Part shown: in pieces, positions 22,854 to 29,862 of the stretch
Position numbering within the stretch: the stretch's first letter is position 1
How the letters are laid out: each line of letters starts with the position of its first letter
NCBI GenBank assembly: GCA_964617245.1
Contig: CAZTWF010000048.1
Location: 1 to 29,862 of the forward strand
DNA length: 29,862 nt
DNA from: WYZ-LMO11 sp964617245
GTDB taxonomy: Archaea > Thermoproteota > Methanomethylicia > Methanomethylicales > Methanomethylicaceae
Direction of reading: 5' to 3'
Program-made: the position numbers and the translations under genes
The notes under the pieces: model-generated
Seen by the model: only the letters and a program-made list of their open reading frames with translations
Told to the model about the DNA's origin: nothing
The model's database searches: none

Positions 22854-23210
22854 ATGAATTCTAATAAAAATAAATTTACATTAATTTCTATTTTATTAGT
22901 ATTAGGTGCATTTATATTATTTTTATTATCATCATTTATAGATCAATATTCAATAATTAATAGAATTATAATGTTTATTGGTTTAATACTATTAATGACC
23001 TCATGGGGGATTTATTTTATGGGATTAAAACAAATAAAACCTCAAATAACAGAAAATGTAATTACAGTAATAGCTTGTAAAAATTGTGATTATAGAGAAG
23101 AAAGACCATTTATAGAAGGTGATTATGTACTTAAGGAATTAGGTAGTTGTAAGAAATGTTCAGGAATCTCTTATATTCATGCAATTTATTTAGTTCCAGT
23201 TAAAAAATAA
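22854..23210 (+). CDS. Two-span membrane protein with C-terminal zinc ribbon
   Basis: The protein (118 aa) has two hydrophobic spans (about 8-28 and 36-56) joined by a short loop, then a cytoplasmic tail with CKNCDYREERPF and GSCKKCSG, a four-cysteine zinc ribbon at about residues 74-103. A ribosome binding site GGTGAT stands just before the ATG. It sits 9 bp after the DUF1512 gene and 5 bp before coaD, and the pairing with DUF1512 suggests a shared membrane role. I know no function for it. Confidence 0.8.
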   Translation: MNSNKNKFTLISILLVLGAFILFLLSSFIDQYSIINRIIMFIGLILLMTSWGIYFMGLKQIKPQITENVITVIACKNCDYREERPFIEGDYVLKELGSCKKCSGISYIHAIYLVPVKK

Positions 23211-23215
23211 TAATT

Positions 23216-23677
23216 ATGCACAAATTTGTTGCAGTAGGTGGAACATTTGATCATTTTCATAAAGGACATAAGAAGTTACTATTAACTGCTTTTAATAAAG
23301 GAGAATTTGTTATAATTGGTATAACTTCAGATGATTTCTTAGAAAAAATTAATAAACCTCATGATGAGGATTTATGTAAAAGAATTTGTAATATTATAAA
23401 ATTTCTAAATGAAAAAAATCTTACAAAAAGAGCATATTTTGTTATTCTAAATGATCCATATGGTCCAATTATAAAAGAAAATTTTATTGAAGGTATTATT
23501 GTTACAAAAGAAACATTTCATAGAGCTGAAGAAGCAAATAAAATAAGAGAAAGTCTTGGTATGTCAAAAATGAATATTTATGTAATAGATTATGAATTAG
23601 CTACTGATGGTATTCCTATATCATCTACAAGAATAAGAAATAAAGAAATAGATGAGGAGGGAAATTTAATTAAGTAA
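23216..23677 (+). CDS. coaD: Phosphopantetheine adenylyltransferase (archaeal type)
   Basis: This 153-residue nucleotidyltransferase adenylates 4'-phosphopantetheine to dephospho-CoA. The signature AVGGTFDHFHKGHKKLL contains the (T/H)xGH nucleotide-binding site, and GIPISSTRIRNKEID matches the ISSTxIR motif. Its length and sequence are of the archaeal/eukaryotic-like type, not bacterial CoaD. It completes the phosphopantetheine steps started in the operon at 2020-4909 but sits in the translation cluster 13 bp before pheS. Confidence 0.94.
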   Translation: MHKFVAVGGTFDHFHKGHKKLLLTAFNKGEFVIIGITSDDFLEKINKPHDEDLCKRICNIIKFLNEKNLTKRAYFVILNDPYGPIIKENFIEGIIVTKETFHRAEEANKIRESLGMSKMNIYVIDYELATDGIPISSTRIRNKEIDEEGNLIK

Positions 23678-23690
23678 ATGTGGTGATATC

Positions 23691-25154
23691 ATGGCTTTAA
23701 GTCAATCAGAAATTAAATTTATTGAAGCTTTAAAAGAATTAGGAGGAAAATCAGATGCAGAATCTTTATCAAAGAAATTAAATGAACCTATTTCTTCTAT
23801 TTTTCCAATATCTAAATTATTAGAAGAAAAAGGCTATGTTATTACAAAGGAATTAATAAAAGAATTATATGAGCTTACAGAAGAAGGAAAAAATTGTTTA
23901 ATAAATGGACTTCCAGAAACAAGAATTTATAAAATGCTTATTTCTTCAGAAAGTATAGATCTTGAATATATTAAAAAATTTTTAAATGAAAAAGAAATTG
24001 CAGCTGCAATAGGTTGGGGAAAACAAACTGGTGTTTTTGAAATTGATAAGACATCAAAAAGAATTATATTAAAAAAGAAAGAACCTCCAATTTTAGATTT
24101 AATATTAAAAAAGTTATCTGAAGGAGAGATACTAACATCAGATGAATTAAATAAATTATCTGAATTAGAAAAAAGAGGATTAATTAAAAAGAAAATAATA
24201 AAATCTCTTATTATTGAATTAATAAAAGATTATATTCCTTCTTATCCAGTAATAAAAGTTTTAACATCTGATATAATAAAAAGTGGGAAATGGAAGGAAA
24301 TTTCTCTTCCACCTTATGATGTAACAGCTTTTCCACCAGTAATTTTTATTGGAAAAAAACATCCATATTTAGAATTTTTAGAAGAAGTTAAAGAAATATT
24401 AGTTAGTATGGGATTTGAAGAAGCAAAAGGTCCTTATGTTGAAAGTGAATTTTGGAATTTTGATATACTTTTTCAAGCACAAGATCATCCAGCAAGAACA
24501 ATTCATGATAATTTTCAAGTAAAAGGAGTATTACCAATAATAGATGCATCAGAAGAATTAATATTAAATGTAAAAAAGATTCATGAAAATGGAGGATCTA
24601 CTGGATCAAGAGGATGGAGATATAATTGGAGTAGAGAAATAGCAAGTCGTCCAATATTAAGAAGTCAAACAACAGCTGTTTCTGTAAGATTTCTTTATAA
24701 AAATAAAACTCCTCCCATAAAGATGTTTTGTTTATCTAAAGTTTTTAGACCAGATGTTATTGATTCAAAACATATGATAGAATTTTGTCAATTAGAAGGA
24801 ATAATAGGAGATTATGGAATTAATATAAGACATTTACTTGGAATACTTACTGAATTTGCTAATCAACTTGGATTTAAAGAAATAAAATTTAAACCTAGTT
24901 ATTTTCCATTTACAGAACCAAGTATAGAAGCTTATATTAAACATCCAAAATTAGGATGGATAGAATGTTTAGGAGCAGGTCTTTTTAGACCTGAAGTAAC
25001 TAAGCCCTTAGAAATAGATTTTCCTGTAATTGCATGGGCATTTGGAATAGATAGATTAGCTATGATCAAACTTGGAATTGATGATATTAGAGAGCTTCAT
25101 ACATATAATCTTAAAAAACTTAGAGAATGGGGGTATGAAATTGCCAAAGATTAA
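23691..25154 (+). CDS. pheS: Phenylalanyl-tRNA synthetase alpha subunit
   Basis: The protein (487 aa) has N-terminal winged-helix modules (about 1-175) characteristic of archaeal/eukaryotic PheRS, followed by the class II catalytic core: HPYLEFLEEVKEILVSMGFEEAKGPYVESEFWNFD (motif 1 area), QDHPARTIHD, LRSQTTAVSVRFLY, FCLSKVFRPDVIDSKHM (motif 2) and GAGLFRPEV with AWAFGIDRLAMIKLGI (motif 3). It charges tRNA-Phe as an alpha2-beta2 enzyme with PheT, whose start overlaps this stop. Confidence 0.96.
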   Translation: MALSQSEIKFIEALKELGGKSDAESLSKKLNEPISSIFPISKLLEEKGYVITKELIKELYELTEEGKNCLINGLPETRIYKMLISSESIDLEYIKKFLNEKEIAAAIGWGKQTGVFEIDKTSKRIILKKKEPPILDLILKKLSEGEILTSDELNKLSELEKRGLIKKKIIKSLIIELIKDYIPSYPVIKVLTSDIIKSGKWKEISLPPYDVTAFPPVIFIGKKHPYLEFLEEVKEILVSMGFEEAKGPYVESEFWNFDILFQAQDHPARTIHDNFQVKGVLPIIDASEELILNVKKIHENGGSTGSRGWRYNWSREIASRPILRSQTTAVSVRFLYKNKTPPIKMFCLSKVFRPDVIDSKHMIEFCQLEGIIGDYGINIRHLLGILTEFANQLGFKEIKFKPSYFPFTEPSIEAYIKHPKLGWIECLGAGLFRPEVTKPLEIDFPVIAWAFGIDRLAMIKLGIDDIRELHTYNLKKLREWGYEIAKD

Positions 25155-26781
25155 TATAAGTATTAATGATTTAAAAAGAATATTAAAAATGAATATAAAC
25201 AATGAAGAAATAATTGATATATTACCTAAATTAAAATGTGAAATAGAAGAAATAATTGGAGATAGAATAACATTAGAAGTAACATCTGATAGAATTGATT
25301 TCTTTAGTTGTGAAGGTATTGCACGTGGAATAAGGATTTATTATGGTAATAAATGGAAATTAAAAGAACCATTACCTGAATCTATTAAATTATTTGTTGA
25401 TTCATCTGTAGAATCAATTAGACCATATATTGTAGGTGCAGTTATAAGAAATATTGAGTTAGATGAAGAAGCAATAATACAAATAATGCAACTTCAAGAA
25501 AAAATTCATAATACATATGGATCTAATAGAAGAAAAGCTTCTATTGGTATATATGATTTAGATAAAGTTTCTCCTCCTATTCATTATTCAGCTTTTCATC
25601 CTAATAATATAAAATTCATTCCATTAGGATATTCTGAAATAATGAATGGATATGAAATATTAAGTAAAACTACTAAAGGAATAGAATATAGCTGGATAAT
25701 AAAAGATAAAGAAAAATTTCCATTACTTTATGATTCTAATAATATTGTTCTTTCTATGCCTCCAATTATAAATAGTGAAAATACTAAAGTCACTACAGAT
25801 ACAAGAAATCTATTTATAGATATTACAGGAACTGATGAAAATACCATAAATACTTGTTTAAATGTAATAGTAACATCAATATTGGAAAGAGGAGGAGATT
25901 TTCAATATGTTGATATTTATTATCATAATAAAATAGAGAGAACTCCAAAACTTAATTATACTACTACTTCTCTTAAATTATCAACAATTAATAATTCTCT
26001 TGGAATTAATATTAATTTAAGTGATATTATATCTTTTCTAAATAAAATGGGTCATGAAGTTAAAGAAGTAAATGATAATGAAATAATTGTATTATCTCCT
26101 CCATATAGAGTAGATATACTTCATGAAATTGATCTAGTTGAAGATATTACTATGGCAATTGGTCTAGAAAATATTAAGCCAGAAATACCAAGAATTACTA
26201 CTATAGGAAGATTACTTAAAGAAAGTAAAATAAGAAGAATAATTAGAGATATTATGATAGGAATGGGCTTTCAAGAAGTTATTACATATATGTTAAGCAG
26301 TAAATCAGTAATGGAAGATAAGTCCTTATTAGAAAAAAGAGAATTTGTAGAATTAATAAATCCAGTATCATCAGAATATGAGGTTTTAAGAGATTGTTTA
26401 TTACCAAAATTATTACAATTTTTAAGCTATAATATACATGAGCCTTATCCACAGAAAATATTTGAATATGGTGATGTTGTATATGTAGAAAATGGAATTG
26501 CAAAAGTTTCAACACATTTAGCTGCTGCTATTAGTGATTATAAAGTTAGTTATGAAGATATACAAGCAGTAGTCGTTGCCTTATTTAAAGCACTTTCAAA
26601 AAATATAAGCTTTAAACCATATAATAAACTTCCATTTATAGAAGGTAGAGCAGCTGAAATAATTCTAGATGGAAAATCAATTGGTATTGTAGGTGAAATT
26701 TCTCCTAGAGTTTTAGTAAACTTTGGATTAGAATTTCCAGTAGGCATATTTGAATGTGATATCAATAAATTTATTTTTTAA
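25135..26781 (+). CDS. pheT: Phenylalanyl-tRNA synthetase beta subunit
   Basis: The protein (548 aa from the chosen start) opens MKLPKINISINDLKRIL, the usual beginning of archaeal PheT, then the B3/B4-like region and B5 domain, and a C-terminal catalytic-like fold with GFQEVITYMLSS and LINPVSSEYEVLRDCLLPKLL. The longer frame from 25072 would overlap pheS by over 80 bases. The ATG at 25135 is preceded by a GGGGGT run and gives a 20-base overlap, so I take it. The archaeal form lacks the N-terminal OB-fold extension of bacterial PheT. Confidence 0.95.
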   Translation: MKLPKINISINDLKRILKMNINNEEIIDILPKLKCEIEEIIGDRITLEVTSDRIDFFSCEGIARGIRIYYGNKWKLKEPLPESIKLFVDSSVESIRPYIVGAVIRNIELDEEAIIQIMQLQEKIHNTYGSNRRKASIGIYDLDKVSPPIHYSAFHPNNIKFIPLGYSEIMNGYEILSKTTKGIEYSWIIKDKEKFPLLYDSNNIVLSMPPIINSENTKVTTDTRNLFIDITGTDENTINTCLNVIVTSILERGGDFQYVDIYYHNKIERTPKLNYTTTSLKLSTINNSLGININLSDIISFLNKMGHEVKEVNDNEIIVLSPPYRVDILHEIDLVEDITMAIGLENIKPEIPRITTIGRLLKESKIRRIIRDIMIGMGFQEVITYMLSSKSVMEDKSLLEKREFVELINPVSSEYEVLRDCLLPKLLQFLSYNIHEPYPQKIFEYGDVVYVENGIAKVSTHLAAAISDYKVSYEDIQAVVVALFKALSKNISFKPYNKLPFIEGRAAEIILDGKSIGIVGEISPRVLVNFGLEFPVGIFECDINKFIF

Positions 26782-26801
26782 TCTTAATTAATATATAATA
26801 T

Positions 26802-26901
26802 AGCTGTAGGGCGATAAACGGGTGAAAAGGGGCCAAGTGAGCAAAGGCGTAAGCTTAGCTATGAACGAGGCTTAACCCACACCCGTAACAGCCCTACAGC
26901 T
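26802..26901 (+). ncRNA. Structured RNA 1, H/ACA-like hairpin inside an outer helix
   Basis: A GC-rich island in AT-rich intergenic DNA. The outer helix AGCTGTAGGGC/GCCCTACAGCT (26802-26812 with 26891-26901) is perfect over 11 bp. Inside, GATAA on the 5' side faces AACA on the 3' side, then a lower stem ACGGGTG/CACCCGT (26818-26824 with 26880-26886). ACA at 26888-26890 stands 14 nt after a short upper stem GGCC/GGCT (26831-26834 with 26869-26872). That spacing fits an archaeal H/ACA guide with a pseudouridylation pocket. A distal hairpin tops it, TGAGC/GCTTA. The upper part and K-turn are less clear than in the second RNA. It could be another kind of RNA. Confidence 0.72.
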
Positions 26902-26945
26902 TTTAAACTTATAATTTAAATAAGACATTTTTTATTTAAAATCAT

Positions 26946-27051
26946 TGGCAGACTGCTGGATAGTTCCCGATGAGAGAGAGCTCAACAGAGTAGGACGAAA
27001 TGTCCTTCAATGATGTTGAGTGTTAGCATCGGGAGACACAGCAGTCTGCCA
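26946..27051 (+). ncRNA. Structured RNA 2, H/ACA guide-like hairpin inside an outer helix
   Basis: Four perfect stacked stems. Outer helix 26946-26958 with 27039-27051 (13 bp). Internal loop GATAG/ACA. Lower stem 26964-26972 with 27027-27035 (9 bp, one G-U). Pocket with guide strands 26973-26980 (AGAGAGAG) and 27021-27026 (TGTTAG). Upper stem 26981-26987 with 27014-27020 (CTCAACA/TGTTGAG). Probable K-turn GAGT/TCAATGA, and a capping hairpin AGGAC/GTCCT. The 9-bp lower stem abuts ACA at 27036-27038, and ACA lies 15 nt after the upper stem, exactly as in H/ACA guides, which direct pseudouridylation with Cbf5, Nop10, Gar1 and L7Ae. A TATA-like TTATAATTTAAATAA is about 30 bp upstream. The outer helix is not part of known H/ACA RNAs. 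Confidence 0.82.
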
Positions 27052-27064
27052 TGGAGGTTAAAAA

Positions 27065-28120
27065 ATGGATTTGATGACAAAATTAGATATTATATCTAGA
27101 AATACTGAAGAAATAATAACAAAAGAAGATCTTAAAACATTACTTGAAACAAATACATCACCAAAGGGATATATAGGTGTTGAACCATCAGGATTATTTC
27201 ATATTGGTTGGATTATATGGGTAAATAAACTAAAAGATTTAATAAATATAGGCGTAAAAATGATATTTTTAGAAGCTACATGGCATGCTTGGATAAATGA
27301 TAAATTTAATGGAGATATTAAAAAAATTAATTTATGTGCTGAGTATATAGAACATTGTCTTAAAGCATTAAATGTAGATATTTCAAAAATTACTTTTATT
27401 AAAGCAGATTCTCTTATAGAAGATAAAAAATATTGGGAAGGAGTATTAAGAATTGCAAAATCTTTAACTCTTTCAAGAGTAAAAAGAGCTGTTACAATTA
27501 TGGGAAGAAAAGAAGATGAAACAATTATGGATTTTTCAAAGCTCATCTATCCTTGTATGCAAGTTGAAGATATTTTCTTTCTAGATTTAGATATTTGTCT
27601 TGGTGGAATTGATCAAAGAAGAGCACATGTTTTAGCTAGAGAAATTGCAGAAAAATATCATTATAAAAAACCAATTGCTATTCATACATCTATATTACCT
27701 AGTTTACAAGGTTATGGAAGAATGGATTCTGAAGAAAAAATAATAGAACATAAAATGAGTAAATCAAAACCTGAAACTTGTATTTTCATTCATGATTCTC
27801 CAGAAGAAATAAAAAATAAAATAAATAATGCATATTGTCCTCCAAAGGAAATTGAAGGAAATCCTATAATAGAAATTGCAAGAAGAATTATTTTCTATAA
27901 TAATAGAGGAGTAATAATAGAACGTCCTAAGAAATATGGAGGAGATATAGTAATAAATTCAGCAAATGAATTAATTTCTATGTATTCTAAAGGAGAATTA
28001 CATCCATTAGATCTAAAAAATTTTGTATCAATTGAATTAATAAAAATGTTATCTAATGTAAGAGAATATTTTGAAAAAAATGAAAATGCAAAACATTTAT
28101 TAAACCAATTAACTTTTTAG
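27065..28120 (+). CDS. tyrS: Tyrosyl-tRNA synthetase (archaeal)
   Basis: The protein (351 aa) is a class I synthetase: GYIGVEPSGLFHIGW holds the HIGH-type motif, YPCMQVEDIFFLDLDICLGGIDQRRAH is the tyrosine and tRNA-binding region, and EHKMSKSKPETCIF is the KMSKS loop. The short archaeal form without the bacterial C-terminal S4 domain. GGAGGT at 27053-27058 stands six bases before the ATG. That ribosome binding site starts two bases after the outer helix of the structured RNA upstream, so that RNA probably forms the mRNA leader. Confidence 0.95.
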   Translation: MDLMTKLDIISRNTEEIITKEDLKTLLETNTSPKGYIGVEPSGLFHIGWIIWVNKLKDLINIGVKMIFLEATWHAWINDKFNGDIKKINLCAEYIEHCLKALNVDISKITFIKADSLIEDKKYWEGVLRIAKSLTLSRVKRAVTIMGRKEDETIMDFSKLIYPCMQVEDIFFLDLDICLGGIDQRRAHVLAREIAEKYHYKKPIAIHTSILPSLQGYGRMDSEEKIIEHKMSKSKPETCIFIHDSPEEIKNKINNAYCPPKEIEGNPIIEIARRIIFYNNRGVIIERPKKYGGDIVINSANELISMYSKGELHPLDLKNFVSIELIKMLSNVREYFEKNENAKHLLNQLTF

Positions 28121-28179
28121 GAACTTATTCCTTATTTCTTATAGTATGAATTTAATCATTATTATTCAAGGTGATAAAT

Positions 28180-29418
28180 TTGGGAGGTACTCCAACAACT
28201 GCAAAATATATTATATATGCTGGAATAGAAATAGATGGTATAGTTGATAAGCCAGATGTAATTGGTGCAATATTTGGACAAACAGAAGGATTATTAGGTG
28301 AAGAATTAGATTTAAGAGAACTTCAAAAAAGTGGAAGAATTGGAAGAATACAAGTTGAATTAGAATCAAAAAGTGGAAAATCTTTTGGTGAAATAATAAT
28401 TCCATCAAGTATGGATAGAGTTGAAACTGCAGTTATTGCTGCTGCTATAGAAACTATTGATAAGGTTGGACCATGTTCTGCAAAAGTCTATATAAAGAAA
28501 ATAGAAGATGTTCGTGAAGAAAAGAGAAGAAAAATAATAGAAAGAGCTAAGGAAATATTACTACATTGGGAAACTGAAAATGCATTTGAAGTAAAAGAAC
28601 TAACTGAAGAAATTTTAAAATCTGTTAGAGTACGTGAAATTATAAAATATGGCCCAGAAGGCTTACCAGCAGGACCAGAAATTGACTCATCAGATACAAT
28701 AATTGTAACAGAAGGAAGAGCTGATGTTATTAATTTACTTAGACATGGTTATAAAAATGTAATAGGAATGGAAGGTGCTTCTGTTCCAGAAACAATAAAA
28801 GAATTAAGTAAAAAGAAAACAATAATTGCATTTGTTGATGGTGATAGAGGTGGAGAATTAGTATTAAGAGAATTATTACAAGTAGCTGATGTTGATTATA
28901 TTGCTAGAGCACCTCCAGGAAAAGAAGTTGAAGAATTGACTGCAAAGGAAATTGCAAAATCTCTTCGTAATAAAGTTCCTATAGAACAATATCTACCTAC
29001 TATTTCAGAAAAACGTCAAGAAGTAGCAAAGGAAATAACTAAACAAGAAGTAAAACAAGAAACTATAAAACAAGAAATAAAATTAGAAACTTCTATTCCT
29101 TCTAATATTAATATAAATAAAGTAAGAGAAATGATAAATCAACTTCAAGGAAGTCTTGAAGCAAATATTATAGATGAAAATTTTGATGTAAAACAAAAAA
29201 TAGCAGTTAGAGAATTAGCAGATGTATTACAAAATATTAATGAAAAAGTATATGGTGTTATATTTGATGGTGTTATAACTCAAAGACTATTAGATATATC
29301 TAGTAATAAAGGTATTTCTTTATTAATAGGAGCAAGAATAGGAAATATTGCTAAAAAGCCTCAATCATTACAAGTCTTTACTTTTAATGATTTTCTTATT
29401 CAAGAAACATCACAATAG
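28180..29418 (+). CDS. dnaG: Archaeal DnaG-type primase
   Basis: The protein (412 aa) has the archaeal DnaG N-terminal region (KYIIYAGIEIDGIVDKPDVIGAIFGQTEGLLGEELDLRELQKSGRIGRI), a TOPRIM domain (about 165-260) with VTEGRADV, IAFVDGDRGGELVLREL and ARAPPGKEVEEL, then a Lys/Glu-rich linker and a C-terminal helical part. Archaeal DnaG is found with the exosome as an RNA-binding adaptor and can act as a primase. I take the TTG at 28180: GGTGA at 28170-28174 lies five bases before it. A GTG at 28171 lies inside that binding site and would add three residues. It lies about 59 bp after tyrS and overlaps the convergent acetyltransferase by 23 bases. Confidence 0.94.
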   Translation: MGGTPTTAKYIIYAGIEIDGIVDKPDVIGAIFGQTEGLLGEELDLRELQKSGRIGRIQVELESKSGKSFGEIIIPSSMDRVETAVIAAAIETIDKVGPCSAKVYIKKIEDVREEKRRKIIERAKEILLHWETENAFEVKELTEEILKSVRVREIIKYGPEGLPAGPEIDSSDTIIVTEGRADVINLLRHGYKNVIGMEGASVPETIKELSKKKTIIAFVDGDRGGELVLRELLQVADVDYIARAPPGKEVEELTAKEIAKSLRNKVPIEQYLPTISEKRQEVAKEITKQEVKQETIKQEIKLETSIPSNININKVREMINQLQGSLEANIIDENFDVKQKIAVRELADVLQNINEKVYGVIFDGVITQRLLDISSNKGISLLIGARIGNIAKKPQSLQVFTFNDFLIQETSQ

Positions 29419-29827
29419 CAGTTTCACCATCAGGATAATAACCATAAATTCTTTCTTTTTCTTTAAATCCTATTTTTTCATATAATTTTATAGCAGCTAT
29501 ATTAGATTCTCTAACTTCAATTCTTATTTTTCTTGCTCCTAATTCCATAAGTTCATTAATAGTATTTTTTAATAAAATTGTTCCAATTCCTTTTCTTCTA
29601 TAGTTTTTATCTATTGCAATAGATATAATATGACCAATATATTCATTTCTCATTATTCCAATACAATATCCAATAATCTTTTCTTCTATTGTAGCTACTA
29701 AATAAACTCCTGGATGAAATAAAAATGCTTTTAAAAGTCCATAAGGATAAGGATCAGGAAAACTTTCCTTTTCTATTCTATAAATTTCATTTAAATCATT
29801 AATATTTGCTTTTCTTATTTTTATCAT
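29396..29827 (-). CDS. rimI: GNAT N-acetyltransferase, RimI-like
   Basis: This 143-residue acetyltransferase has the acetyl-CoA loop IDKNYRRKGIGTILL (the R/QxxGxG/A motif), with ESFPDPYP near the N-terminus, VRESNIAAIKLYEKIGFKEKERIYGYYPDGETAIVM at the end. These match the RimI/archaeal N-alpha-acetyltransferase group, which acetylates protein N-termini, including ribosomal S18 in bacteria. The tail reads GYYPDGETA, as is usual for the archaeal protein Nat. The ATG at 29827 lies near the window end. The 3' end overlaps dnaG by 23 bases. Confidence 0.9.
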   Translation of the reverse strand: MIKIRKANINDLNEIYRIEKESFPDPYPYGLLKAFLFHPGVYLVATIEEKIIGYCIGIMRNEYIGHIISIAIDKNYRRKGIGTILLKNTINELMELGARKIRIEVRESNIAAIKLYEKIGFKEKERIYGYYPDGETAIVMFLE

Positions 29828-29862
29828 ATTTAAATTTAAGTAGAAGAAGTTAATTTCTTTTA

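Noticed and set aside
25072..25134. Longer pheT with a 21-residue extension
   Set aside because: It would be read from inside pheS; the ATG at 25135 has a G-rich binding site and the family's usual N-terminus.
26888..26900. Second ACA (26896-26898) as the H/ACA box of RNA 1
   Set aside because: It lies inside the outer helix and is 22 nt from the upper stem, too far for an H/ACA guide.
26802..27051. RNase P RNA, SRP RNA or a riboswitch
   Set aside because: Too short, and none of the conserved cores (for example the SRP GGAGG/AGCA loop region) is seen; H/ACA spacing fits better.
29041..29100. Short near-repeats of Lys-Gln-Glu codons in dnaG
   Set aside because: A low-complexity charged linker, common between domains; not a DNA repeat with its own role.

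Overview
The window is a very AT-rich stretch of archaeal chromosome, probably from a thermophilic member of the TACK group (Thermoproteota or a relative). The archaeal signs are the pantoate kinase/phosphopantothenate synthetase route to CoA, CDP-archaeol synthase, the phosphomevalonate dehydratase/UbiD-type mevalonate branch, DnaG-type primase, UPF0147, DUF1512, intron-containing tRNAs with bulge-helix-bulge splice sites, GGTGA/GGAGGT ribosome binding sites and frequent TTG starts. The helicase-less XPF nuclease and an Ost3-like membrane protein point to TACK rather than Euryarchaeota. Structured RNA genes stand out as GC-rich islands in AT-rich DNA, as is usual in hyperthermophiles. No mobile element, CRISPR array or phage gene was seen; this is dense housekeeping sequence.

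Layout. 1-1420 (-): partial radical SAM/SPASM protein. 1460-4909 (-): tightly overlapping CoA operon (CoaBC, pantoate kinase, phosphopantothenate synthetase, ECF-type S component), with an inverted-repeat operator candidate upstream. 5039-6551: Ost3-like protein, CDP-archaeol synthase and a RadB-like ATPase. 6648-10791 (+): archaeal mevalonate operon (anhydromevalonate phosphate decarboxylase and both phosphomevalonate dehydratase subunits) ending in an HD phosphohydrolase. 10775-12873: thymidylate kinase, XPF nuclease, UPF0148 and UPF0147 proteins. 12870-18530 (-): a pyrimidine operon pyrB-I-C-DK-E-F covering every step from aspartate to UMP, with PyrD and PyrK fused. 18574-19377 (-): inositol monophosphatase/FBPase.

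19413-21659 is a stable-RNA cluster: tRNA-Leu(CAG), tRNA-Thr(GGT) with an 11-nt intron, tRNA-Trp(CCA) with two introns, and 5S rRNA. Among them lie a SplB-like radical SAM gene, a cysteine-containing anchored protein and a stand-alone RAM domain. 21726-29418 (+) is a translation/CoA/replication run: DUF1512, a zinc-ribbon membrane protein, CoaD, PheS, PheT, two structured RNAs, TyrRS and DnaG. A convergent RimI-like acetyltransferase closes the window.

The least expected element is the pair of GC-rich RNAs at 26802-26901 and 26946-27051, between pheT and tyrS. Both look like H/ACA guide hairpins, but each is enclosed by a perfect 11-13 bp outer helix with a shared GATAR/ACA internal loop, and the second ends two bases before the tyrS ribosome binding site.
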